Below, piece after piece: positions 1 to 4,394 of a DNA stretch of 5,898 nt; position 1 is the stretch's first letter, and each line of letters begins with the position of its first letter. Position numbers and translations under genes: made by a program. The notes beneath the pieces were generated by a model. That model saw only the letters and a program-made list of their open reading frames with translations, made no database searches and had not been told where the DNA came from. Origin of the DNA: Acidocella sp. (GTDB lineage Bacteria; Pseudomonadota; Alphaproteobacteria; Acetobacterales; Acetobacteraceae); NCBI GenBank assembly GCA_028687415.1, contig JAQUAC010000151.1, positions 1 to 5,898 of the forward strand, read 5' to 3'.

Positions 1-72
1 CGCCGGACGGGACTCGAACCCGCGACCGCCCCTTCGTCAAAAGAGTGCTCTATCCATCTGAGCTACCGGCGC
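1..72 (-). tRNA. tRNA, anticodon GAC (Val by anticodon), 3' end cut by window edge
   Basis: Read on the minus strand from 72 to 1, the sequence folds as a complete cloverleaf apart from the last acceptor base and the discriminator, which lie left of the window. The acceptor 5' strand is GCGCCGG. The D-arm is GCTC/GAGC with a nine-base loop containing GG. The anticodon stem CTCTT/AGGGG has two G-U wobbles, and its loop is TTGACGA. The variable loop is CGGTC, the T-arm is GCGGG/CCCGT, and the T-loop is TTCGAGT. Keeping U33 gives anticodon GAC, which decodes valine GUC. Base 37 is G, unusual for a GAC anticodon, and the D-loop carries A20 in the GGATA context, an Arg-type feature, so the isotype is uncertain. 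On the minus strand a perfect TTGACA lies at 105-100, but no convincing -10 follows it. The tRNA may therefore belong to an upstream transcript or an array. Confidence 0.9.
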
Positions 73-150
73 GCAAGCGCCCTGCCCCGTATCCAAGCCT
101 GTCAAGGTCACACATTCCGCAGCAGGGCGGGACGGGAGCAAATCCAATCC

Positions 151-168
151 CCGGCCGCGCGCGGCCGG
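151..168. repeat. 18-bp perfect GC palindrome
   Basis: CCGGCCGCGCGCGGCCGG equals its own reverse complement. It sits in the gene-free stretch between the tRNA and the candidate small RNA. No T-tract follows on either strand, so it does not look like a Rho-independent terminator. It could be a protein-binding site or a fold-back structure; its function is unknown. Confidence 0.7.
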
Positions 169-183
169 TCATTAACGGCGCGG

Positions 184-211
184 TTGCACTCTCGCTAACT
201 TGAGTTACAAT
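184..211 (+). promoter_or_regulatory. Candidate sigma70 promoter for a small RNA
   Basis: TTGCAC (184-189) is followed after 16 bp by TACAAT (206-211), a five-of-six match to the -10 consensus. The -35 matches only TTG. A TACCTC-TCAAT-GAGGTA dyad (212-228) lies at the expected transcription start and could be an operator or the first hairpin of the RNA. No coding frame follows on this strand before the stem-loop at 302-322. Confidence 0.35.
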
Positions 212-216
212 TACCT

Positions 217-329
217 CTCAATGAGGTAGTGGCCGATCTATTAATAATCAGCCTTCTGAAGCCCTTACCCAGAAGGGCGCTGCCGATCAGCCTGGGGATC
301 CAAGCCCGCCTTTGGCGGGCTTCGCTTTA
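217..329 (+). ncRNA. Candidate structured small RNA of about 110 nt
   Basis: A promoter-like pair (184-211) precedes about 110 nt without a plausible coding frame, ending in a terminator-like stem. In between are alternative hairpins that share bases and cannot form together: GCCCTT/AAGGGC (261-266 with 273-278), and CAGC-CTTCTG with CAGAAG-GGC-GCTG (249-258 with 270-282). GCTG/CAGC (279-282 with 288-291) is a further option that competes with the second. Known plasmid small RNAs control copy number or leader peptides, but no antisense target is visible here. The function is not known, and the whole call rests on promoter, structure and terminator spacing. Confidence 0.3.
302..329 (+). terminator. 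Rho-independent-terminator-like stem-loop
   Basis: AAGCCCGCC (302-310), loop TTT, and GGCGGGCTT (314-322) form a perfect nine-pair stem. On the plus strand it is followed by CGCTTTA, a short and imperfect T-rich tail. On the minus strand no T-tract follows, so plus-strand use is favoured. Confidence 0.5.
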
Positions 330-351
330 TGGGGGCACCGCATAAGCCGTC

Positions 352-377
352 GCCTGCCCGGCGGATGCCGGGCAGGC
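352..377. repeat. 11-bp perfect hairpin overlapping repeat copy 1
   Basis: GCCTGCCCGGC (352-362), loop GGAT, and GCCGGGCAGGC (367-377) form an eleven-pair stem. Its right arm is the first part of the 59-bp repeat, whereas the left arm is absent at copy 2. Copy 1 therefore carries one hairpin more than copy 2. No T-tract follows. Confidence 0.7.
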
Positions 378-424
378 CTTGCCGCGTGAGCGCGGCTGCG
401 GAGCTGTCCCGTGAGCGGGCCAGC
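366..424. repeat. 59-bp structured direct repeat, copy 1
   Basis: All 59 bases are identical, in the same orientation, to 4782-4840; the bases immediately outside differ. Two hairpins with the same TGAG loop (CTCA on the other strand) lie inside it: GCCGCG-TGAG-CGCGGC (381-396), and GCTG-t-CCCG-TGAG-CGGG-c-CAGC (403-424) with one mismatch. On the minus strand the repeat is open in all three frames, including one reading WPAHGTAPQPRSRGKACPAS. It lies downstream of the 479-934 gene in that gene's direction. Its role is unknown; a REP-like element, a recombination site or a remnant of a larger repeat are all possible. Confidence 0.85.
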
Positions 425-478
425 GGTCTCTTTTTAGGGCCCTCAAAAACAGTACAGAAGCGACCCGCTGTGACCTTC

Positions 479-934
479 CTATTCGCTCAGAACCCATTTC
501 AGCAGTTGCGTGGCAATTTCGGTCGGGGTCCATCCTCGCCTGTAGAAATACCGCACGGCTTCGCACAATTCCGCTTCGTTGGGTTCCTCACGCTCGATGC
601 CAGCCAGGCGGGCGGCTGCCCGCCACGACCAGCGCAGATCATCATGGCTGGCCTCTTGGAACTGTTCGCGCACGGCCTCCAGACTATGCGCCATGGGGCC
701 TCTTTTGCCGCTCCATGTCCTATCTGCGGCCACTTTCCACGTAGCACGTTCTCCAGGCGTCAACTCTGCGCCGGGATCCGGGATCACCTTCTGCGGGGCA
801 ATATCCATGATGGCCTTATGCTGCGCCGGTGTGGCCCATAGCGTCACCTCGCGGAATCCAGCCGCGCGCATCTTCTCCCGGTAGGTTCGCTTGGCTTCGC
901 GCACCTGCGCCAGTCGCTTTTCTTTCTCGGTCAT
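479..934 (-). CDS. Unknown protein with RHH-like N-terminal segment (151 aa)
   Basis: I do not recognise a named family for the whole protein. Residues 1-25 are highly charged and probably helical. Residues 19-43, around REKMRAAGFREVTLWATP, resemble the start of small ribbon-helix-helix or MazE-like antitoxin proteins, in which a short beta strand (EVTLW) precedes a helix. The middle has many Trp and Arg residues (WSGKRGP, WSWRAAARLAG). The C-terminus, from about 120, is predicted helical. The ATG at 934 is preceded by AGGGG at a seven-base spacing (943-947 on the plus strand), which supports this start. It is divergent from the methyltransferase gene across a 120-bp dyad-rich gap. DNA binding and a regulatory role toward the neighbour are inferences; the ORF itself is well supported by length and codon character. 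Confidence 0.7.
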   Translation of the reverse strand: MTEKEKRLAQVREAKRTYREKMRAAGFREVTLWATPAQHKAIMDIAPQKVIPDPGAELTPGERATWKVAADRTWSGKRGPMAHSLEAVREQFQEASHDDLRWSWRAAARLAGIEREEPNEAELCEAVRYFYRRGWTPTEIATQLLKWVLSE

Positions 935-952
935 TGGTCGGCCCCTGGGATC

Positions 953-984
953 ACAGGGCTGCCCTGTTGCAGCCCATGTGTGGG
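953..984. promoter_or_regulatory. Overlapping, mutually exclusive dyads in the leader of the 479-934 gene
   Basis: ACAGGGC-T-GCCCTGT (953-967) is a 15-bp odd palindrome. GGGCTGC (956-962) also pairs with GCAGCCC (969-975) around a six-base loop, and CCCA-TGTG-TGGG (973-984) forms a third small hairpin. The first two share bases and cannot form together. They lie between the predicted minus-strand promoter and the ribosome-binding site of the 479-934 gene. They could be operators or an RNA switch in the leader. Confidence 0.4.
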
Positions 985-1013
985 ATAGTGCCCGATTCCG
1001 TGGAATCTATCAA
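985..1013 (-). promoter_or_regulatory. Candidate promoter with operator dyad in the spacer
   Basis: On the minus strand TTGATA (1013-1008, five of six to -35) is followed after 17 bp by CACTAT (990-985, a weak -10 keeping A2 and T6). The spacer contains GATTCC-GT-GGAATC (994-1007), a perfect six-bp-arm dyad. A dyad between -35 and -10 is a classic repressor-site position. It would drive the 479-934 gene. The binding protein is not known; either divergent neighbour has a DNA-binding-like segment. Confidence 0.4.
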
Positions 1014-1021
1014 GCGTTTTC

Positions 1022-1054
1022 TGTCCTAGTATCTGTTTGAAAATGTCCTAAAAT
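1022..1054 (+). promoter_or_regulatory. Paired TGTCCTAnnAT direct repeats, 22 bp apart
   Basis: TGTCCTA occurs at 1022-1028 and 1044-1050, each followed by two variable bases and AT. The offset of 22 bp, about two helical turns, puts both sites on the same DNA face. The second ends at the GTG start of the methyltransferase gene. This suggests an operator for autoregulation by its HTH domain, but that is inferred. Confidence 0.4.
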
Positions 1055-1822
1055 GTGGCAGATTTTAGAACCATGAATCGCACAATTTTAATCAAGATAC
1101 CGGCCGACCTGCCGACACATGCCGCGTATCGCGCGCGGCACGGCGTCGGCGCCATGGCAATGCTCCGGCCTGCGGTCCCTGCGGCCAATCTCATCAGCCG
1201 TGCCGGTGGCATCAGAGCGGTTGCGCGCCTGGCCAGGTTATCTAAAGACACGGTGTTAGCGTTATCCAAGGGAAAAGGCTCTCTGCGGTCTTACACAACA
1301 ATGGCCGCCGCGCTCGGTTTTAGTGTCCAGGTTGAGGACGGCAAAAGCCGTCGCTGGCGCGCCCTGCATAGCTCGGCGTTCCAGTGCTGGGAAACCCCGC
1401 CGGAGCTGTGGCAGTCAATCCTTGTCCGGCTCAACATCAGCCATTTTGATCTCGATCCCTGTTCCCCGCGTAATGACGGGCCTGTTGCTGCGATAAAGCA
1501 CTTCACGGAGCGCGATAACGGCCTGCTCCAGTCATGGCATGGCCATATCTGGGTCAATCCGCCTTACGGCCGCGCCCTATCTCAGTGGATAGACAAAGCT
1601 ATCCAGGAACATCAACACGGCCGGGCCACGATAGCCGCACTGGTGCCCTCGCGCACGGGGACGCAATGGTGGCATCGCGCGATTGCCAGCGGTGCCCGCC
1701 CGGAGTTCCTGGCAGGGAGGATCCGTTTTTGGCGGGATGGTCAGCCGGGGGACACTGCGCCATTCGATAGTGCCATCCTCTGGTGGTTGCGGCGTGATGA
1801 CGACTCAATCATCCAGTGCTAA
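1055..1822 (+). CDS. HTH-fused phage-type Dam N6-adenine DNA methyltransferase
   Basis: This protein of about 255 aa is predicted to transfer a methyl group from S-adenosylmethionine to N6 of adenine in DNA. The C-terminal two thirds match the phage Dam-type family by order of motifs: WETPPELW (112-119), FDLDPCSP (131-138), the catalytic NPPY tetrad (168-171), ALVPSRTGTQWW (195-206) and ILWWLRR near the end. The N-terminal third holds a probable helix-turn-helix around 51-90 (GGIRAVARLARLSKDTVLAL). The start is either GTG at 1055 or the in-frame ATG at 1073 (MNRTILIKIP); neither has a clear Shine-Dalgarno. No restriction endonuclease gene lies alongside, so it looks like an orphan methyltransferase, with a role in protection or regulation. 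A terminator follows at 1852. Confidence 0.85.
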   Translation: MADFRTMNRTILIKIPADLPTHAAYRARHGVGAMAMLRPAVPAANLISRAGGIRAVARLARLSKDTVLALSKGKGSLRSYTTMAAALGFSVQVEDGKSRRWRALHSSAFQCWETPPELWQSILVRLNISHFDLDPCSPRNDGPVAAIKHFTERDNGLLQSWHGHIWVNPPYGRALSQWIDKAIQEHQHGRATIAALVPSRTGTQWWHRAIASGARPEFLAGRIRFWRDGQPGDTAPFDSAILWWLRRDDDSIIQC

Positions 1823-1851
1823 TCTAACCGCTCCTGGGCTTGCTCAGGACG

Positions 1852-1904
1852 GCACCGCTGGATGGGCCTTGGTCGGCTCCGCCCACGCGGTGCTTGTTTT
1901 TGTT
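1852..1904 (+). terminator. Rho-independent terminator after the methyltransferase gene
   Basis: GCACCGC (1852-1858) pairs with GCGGTGC (1887-1893), and inside it TGGGC (1863-1867) pairs with GCCCA (1881-1885). The stem is followed directly by TTGTTTTTGTT. It lies 30 bp after the methyltransferase stop and separates that gene from the parA cassette. Confidence 0.75.
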
Positions 1905-1926
1905 AAGTGGGCGATTTAGCTTTATT

Positions 1927-1984
1927 GCTTTTTAGCGAAAACGCTGTTACGCTTAATAACGACATAGCGTTACAGCTAAAAAGC
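1927..1984. promoter_or_regulatory. Nested inverted repeats upstream of parA (probable operator or centromere)
   Basis: An outer perfect ten-bp pair, GCTTTTTAGC (1927-1936) with GCTAAAAAGC (1975-1984), encloses an inner 10-of-11 pair, GCTGTTACGCT (1943-1953) with AGCGTTACAGC (1966-1976). The two right arms overlap by two bases. The stretch is AT-rich compared with its surroundings and contains TAATAA (1954-1959), a possible -10. In plasmid ParA/RHH systems the RHH protein commonly binds repeats just upstream of parA, both to repress the operon and to form the partition complex. The call follows from that family knowledge plus the visible symmetry. Confidence 0.55.
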
Positions 1985-1997
1985 TAATGGGGGACCT

Positions 1998-2660
1998 GTG
2001 AAAACTATTGTTGTAGCAAGCCAGAAGGGCGGTGCTGGCAAAACAACCTGCACATCGCACCTTGCTGTTGCAGCCATTCTGTCCGGCCATGGCCCAGTGG
2101 CCGTGATCGACACCGACCCACAAGAAACCCTCTCCACTTGGTGGAATCTGCGCCAAGTTGACCAACCAGCCCTCATCAAAGGTAAGGTAACAACATTGGC
2201 CGACTCGCTTGAAAAGGCAGAGCAAGCCGGGGTCCGCATTTGCTTTATTGACACCCCGCCCGCGCTTGGAGATCAGACCAGAGACGTGTTGCGCCTAGCA
2301 GATTTGATTATTATCCCGACACGGCCAAGCCCCGCCGATTTGTGGGCACTAGGATCGACCTTGAAACTGGTCAACGATGTCGGCAAGCCGTTCGTCTTTG
2401 TGATTACGCAAGCTAAGGCCAATACACGCCTCACGTTGCAGACGATGGCTGCACTCTCCGAACACGGGCCGGTAGCCTCTTCGATACTGGGTGATCGCGT
2501 GGACTACGCATCAGCGCTGATTGATGGAAGAACAGCCCTTGAAACTGCTCGGTCCGGGATCGCGGCACAGGAGGTAATGGACTTATGGGCCGGGCTAAAA
2601 GAGCGACTTAGCGAAAATGCTAATGGGCGAAATAGCACAAAAGGAGTAAAGCATGGCTAA
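1998..2660 (+). CDS. parA: ParA-family partition ATPase
   Basis: This is a 220-aa protein of the small-ParA type, a deviant-Walker ATPase that binds DNA nonspecifically and positions plasmid copies for segregation. The Walker A signature KGGAGKTT is at residues 10-17, the A' segment IDTDPQ at 37-42, and Walker B ICFIDTPP at 81-88. No N-terminal HTH extension is present, as in the ParA/MinD-like subgroup that pairs with small RHH partners rather than a large ParB. The start is GTG at 1998. An in-frame TAA at 1977 rules out a longer form, and GGGGGA (1989-1994) is a close-spaced ribosome-binding site. The 3' end overlaps the next gene by eight bases, so the two are probably translationally coupled. 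Repeats at 1927-1984 are the likely operator. Confidence 0.93.
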   Translation: MKTIVVASQKGGAGKTTCTSHLAVAAILSGHGPVAVIDTDPQETLSTWWNLRQVDQPALIKGKVTTLADSLEKAEQAGVRICFIDTPPALGDQTRDVLRLADLIIIPTRPSPADLWALGSTLKLVNDVGKPFVFVITQAKANTRLTLQTMAALSEHGPVASSILGDRVDYASALIDGRTALETARSGIAAQEVMDLWAGLKERLSENANGRNSTKGVKHG

Positions 2661-2877
2661 ATCACAACCCTCTATGGATTCGTCCACCATATTCGCCACC
2701 AAAGGTGCCGGTAGCGCGGTAGCCGAATCCCGCCCCAGAGAACCGATCAGTGAGGAAAAGTTGGTGGACCTCAATTTCAAGGTGCCAGATGGTTTCCGCA
2801 GGAGGTTCAAGATACGGGCAGCGGAGGAGGGCATCACTGGTGTTGAACTGCTACGCAGGATGTTCGATGCAAACTGA
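2653..2877 (+). CDS. Ribbon-helix-helix partner of ParA (ParB/ParG-like, 74 aa)
   Basis: It is a small DNA-binding protein, predicted to bind the repeats upstream of parA and recruit ParA. Residues 1-36 are a hydrophilic, probably flexible arm. Residues 37-45 (LVDLNFKVP) fit the RHH beta strand, 46-60 (DGFRRRFKIRAAEEG) the first helix and 62-73 the second. That order and the KVP-x-x-F-R-R pattern are typical of ParG/CopG-like centromere-binding proteins. AAGGAG at 2641-2646, six bases before the ATG and inside parA, is a strong Shine-Dalgarno. The gene overlaps parA by eight bases and the next ORF by eleven. The pairing with parA is an inference from family and position, and is strong. Confidence 0.8.
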   Translation: MAKSQPSMDSSTIFATKGAGSAVAESRPREPISEEKLVDLNFKVPDGFRRRFKIRAAEEGITGVELLRRMFDAN

Positions 2878-3052
2878 TCCCGGCTTAAAAATGGAAGAGG
2901 GGACGGCTGAACCAGTGGCGCGCACGGTTTGGTGTATCGGAGCTCACGAGGTCGTTATAGAGACGATGCCGGACGGGACCGTTTTGGTGAACGGATCCCC
3001 GGTCGAGCCGATAGAAACCACGAAAGACAAACTGCGGCCGCAAGCCCGCTAA
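2867..3052 (+). CDS. Small unknown protein, third gene of the par cassette (61 aa)
   Basis: I do not recognise this protein. It starts at ATG 2867, eleven bases before the stop of the RHH gene, with AGGA (2857-2860) six bases upstream. An alternative ATG lies at 2891 with weaker support. The core, VWCIGAHEVVIETMPDGTVL, followed by VNGSPVEP, reads like alternating beta strands with turn residues. The C-terminus is basic (KDKLRPQAR). It stops 24 bp before the tail-to-tail toxin gene. The overlap and spacing suggest co-translation with parA and the RHH gene; the function is unknown. Confidence 0.55.
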   Translation: MQTDPGLKMEEGTAEPVARTVWCIGAHEVVIETMPDGTVLVNGSPVEPIETTKDKLRPQAR

Positions 3053-3076
3053 TTTCTGGTATTCGTAATTTCCAGG

Positions 3077-3379
3077 CTACGGCCATTGTTGCGCGCCATG
3101 CAGGAAGCGAATTACCTGGATCTGGCGGGCATCCTGCTCCTGAATCCGGTACACCACAATGAAAGGCGTACCGGGCACAACCAGCTCGCGGGTTCCGCGC
3201 CGCCGACCGGCCCGGCCCATTTGAGGATAGTCCGCCAACCTGCCAGCCGCTTGGCGGACAAGCTCGCCCTGTTCGATGGCGATGGCCGGTCTTTCCTCTG
3301 CGATGTACCGCACGGCGCTCAGGTATTCAGCGCTGGCCCTTGGGGTCCAAATTACCGGCAAGGGCCGGTTCGTTGCCAT
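3077..3379 (-). CDS. parE: RelE/ParE-family toxin
   Basis: This is a 100-aa toxin of the RelE/ParE superfamily. Members inhibit DNA gyrase (ParE) or cleave mRNA on the ribosome (RelE); the sequence alone does not settle which. Visible family features are the N-terminal WTPRASAEY helix (11-19), the central YPQMGRAGRRRGTRELVV (51-68), TPFIVVYRI (71-79) and the C-terminal IQVIRFLHGAQQWP (87-100), the usual end of this fold. The start codon overlaps the antitoxin stop by one base (TAATG), giving translational coupling with the antitoxin made first. It converges with the par cassette across 24 bp, and no clear terminator is seen there. Full length, no damage. Confidence 0.88.
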   Translation of the reverse strand: MATNRPLPVIWTPRASAEYLSAVRYIAEERPAIAIEQGELVRQAAGRLADYPQMGRAGRRRGTRELVVPGTPFIVVYRIQEQDARQIQVIRFLHGAQQWP

Positions 3380-3846
3380 TATTGCGCGATCCGCTTGCGT
3401 AACTCCTCGCGCAGTTGCCCAAACTGCCGCTCGACCTCCTCATGCGGTATCCACTTGGTCGCCGGGTCGTCGGCCTCCTTCAAGCCGATCTCCACCTGTT
3501 CGCGGAACCAGCGGTCATGCTCGGCGGCCGCAAAGGCGTTTCTCATCCGCTCAGCGGCATCGGGTCGGGACTTGCCCGGCAAGGAAGCCGTGGCGCTGTG
3601 CTGGGTGGCGTCCACCAGGTCGATGCGGCCGATATGCAGCTCTTCCTTGAGATAGTCCACACAGGTATCGAGGCTGCGCCAGAGGCGCGGGCGGTCGGCG
3701 CGCTGGATCCCCAGCGGCCGTTCCTCCATGCCGTACTTAAGCAAAACCGACCAGCCGCCGGGCTGGCCGATGATGGCCGCGCCGCGAAGGGCGCGCGCTT
3801 CCACCAGGCGTTTGACGGTGGCGGTGTCGATGGTATGGGTGCCCAT
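3379..3846 (-). CDS. ParC/ParD-like two-domain antitoxin
   Basis: It is a 155-aa cognate antitoxin of the toxin encoded just downstream. Residues 1-80 (IIGQPGGWSVLLKYGMEERP at 25-44, then DTCVDYLKEELHIGRIDL) resemble small ParC-type plasmid partition-associated proteins. Residues 105-155 (DRWFREQVEIGLKEADDP, then IPHEEV) resemble the toxin-wrapping end of ParD/RelB antitoxins. At 155 aa it is much longer than a usual ParD (about 80 aa), which agrees with a fusion of a ParC-like domain and a toxin-binding tail. GGAGA lies seven bases before the ATG at 3846. Repeats at 3863-3902 are the probable autorepression site. ParC-plus-ParD-tail proteins paired with ParE exist in proteobacterial plasmids; the exact family name here is from memory of motifs. 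Confidence 0.8.
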   Translation of the reverse strand: MGTHTIDTATVKRLVEARALRGAAIIGQPGGWSVLLKYGMEERPLGIQRADRPRLWRSLDTCVDYLKEELHIGRIDLVDATQHSATASLPGKSRPDAAERMRNAFAAAEHDRWFREQVEIGLKEADDPATKWIPHEEVERQFGQLREELRKRIAQ

Positions 3847-3862
3847 TTTAGAATCTCCAGGA

Positions 3863-3902
3863 ATGACGGTGCATTACTGAGTCTATCATCGTCATTACTG
3901 AG
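3863..3902 (-). promoter_or_regulatory. Operator repeats of the toxin-antitoxin operon
   Basis: CATTACTGAG occurs at 3872-3881 and again at 3893-3902, 21 bp apart, or two helical turns. ATGACG (3863-3868) and CGTCAT (3890-3895) form an inverted pair around the first copy. They lie 17 to 56 bp upstream of the antitoxin start. On the minus strand TTGCAT (3913-3908) with GATGAT 17 bp downstream could be the promoter, though weak. Autoregulation by the antitoxin is the usual arrangement in this class. Confidence 0.5.
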
Positions 3903-3909
3903 CGGTTAT

Positions 3910-3941
3910 GCAATCACGCCTGCCGTCCGGCAGGCCATTGC
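3910..3941. repeat. 32-bp interrupted inverted repeat
   Basis: GCAAT (3910-3914) and GCCTGCCG (3918-3925) pair with CGGCAGGC (3928-3935) and ATTGC (3937-3941), leaving a three-versus-one internal bulge and a TC centre. The GCCTGCC/GGCAGGC arms recall the 352-377 hairpin and the start of the 59-bp repeat. It sits upstream of the toxin-antitoxin promoter region. No T-tract follows. Confidence 0.6.
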
Positions 3942-3982
3942 TTCACATAACACGACTTACGCGCAGTTTTTCACGGCCGCAA

Positions 3983-4017
3983 TCATCCCCACTTTTTGGG
4001 GATAACCATGGGGATAA
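3983..4017. other. Cluster of DnaA-box-like 9-mers (possible origin)
   Basis: TTATCCCCA, one mismatch from the DnaA box TTATCCACA, occurs twice on the minus strand at 4005-3997 and 4017-4009, 12 bp apart. TCATCCCCA at 3983-3991 on the plus strand faces them, two mismatches from consensus. The first two of these facing sites also form a six-bp hairpin (ATCCCC/GGGGAT, 3985-3990 with 3998-4003). The 275 bp between 3847 and 4121 otherwise hold no convincing gene. A replication origin is possible, but no AT-rich unwinding stretch is obvious, and GGGGATAA could instead be a binding site for another factor. Confidence 0.35.
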
Positions 4018-4121
4018 TGCCAAAACAGGGAAGGGCGACGACGGTTGCCGCCTATGCCTCAAAACGTGGCAGAGTACAGACCTCGCCGCCTGGAACGCGA
4101 AGTGCAGGAATTGCGGAAGGC

Positions 4122-4394
4122 CTAGCGGCCGCGCAACGCCCGGCGCGCTTGCGCCAGCGCCGCATTCATCACGGCCTCATCGGCGGGCACGAACAGCGGC
4201 GGCAGCTTTTCCTCTGCCGGTAACTCCACATCTAACGCGCGGGCGATATTCAGCGGATACGGTCGGCGATCACCGGGCAAGGCGGCAATCGTGGCCCGTG
4301 CCACGGTCTCGCCAACCTCCCGGCACAACCATTGCCATTCGCGCCGTGCGCGATCATTCGTGAGTTCGGGTTCCATGACTGGGCCGTCCGTCAT
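4122..4394 (-). CDS. Unknown small protein (90 aa), second gene of a pair
   Basis: No family is recognised. The protein is rich in Ala, Arg and Glu. Residues 15-40 (RARREWQWLCREVGETVARA) look helical, a Pro-rich middle follows (ELPAEEKLPPLFVPADEA), and the end is a basic helix (ALAQARRALRGR). The gene overlaps the upstream 4354-4713 gene by 41 bases, or 23 if the internal ATG at 4376 is used, so the two are probably translationally coupled. No strong Shine-Dalgarno is seen for either start. The soluble composition and position next to the toxin-antitoxin and rep genes fit an accessory plasmid protein, but no function is claimed. Confidence 0.55.
   Translation of the reverse strand: MTDGPVMEPELTNDRARREWQWLCREVGETVARATIAALPGDRRPYPLNIARALDVELPAEEKLPPLFVPADEAVMNAALAQARRALRGR

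Noticed and set aside
1..72. Reading the tRNA anticodon as ACG (Arg) instead of GAC
   Set aside because: It would shift the loop by one, lose U33 and replace the anticodon stem with mostly mismatched or G-U pairs.
77..105. Perfect minus-strand TTGACA (105-100) as tRNA promoter
   Set aside because: No -10-like hexamer occurs at 16 to 18 bp; the expected position reads GGGCGC.
366..424. 59-bp repeat as an attachment site paired with the tRNA
   Set aside because: It shares no sequence with the tRNA, and the window lies on the 5' side of the tRNA, whereas integration usually uses the 3' end.
329..841. 170-codon plus-strand open frame
   Set aside because: It lies mostly antisense to the better supported 479-934 gene and runs through the 59-bp repeat; its composition looks like a shadow of GC-rich coding DNA.
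3086..4005. Long plus-strand open frames over the toxin-antitoxin region
   Set aside because: They are antisense to two genes with clear family motifs, coupling and Shine-Dalgarno sites.
4054..4125. 23-codon plus-strand ORF (MPQNVAEYRPRRLEREVQEL and three more residues)
   Set aside because: The residues look protein-like, and it ends tail-to-tail with the 4122 gene, but it is very short with no ribosome-binding site; at most a gene remnant.
3908..4363. Plus-strand frame with a CxxC...CxxC pattern resembling a zinc ribbon
   Set aside because: The frame runs through the 3910-3941 dyad and the 4122-4394 gene on the other strand, lacks a Shine-Dalgarno, and the rest is low-complexity Arg/Pro-rich; the cysteine pattern is probably chance.
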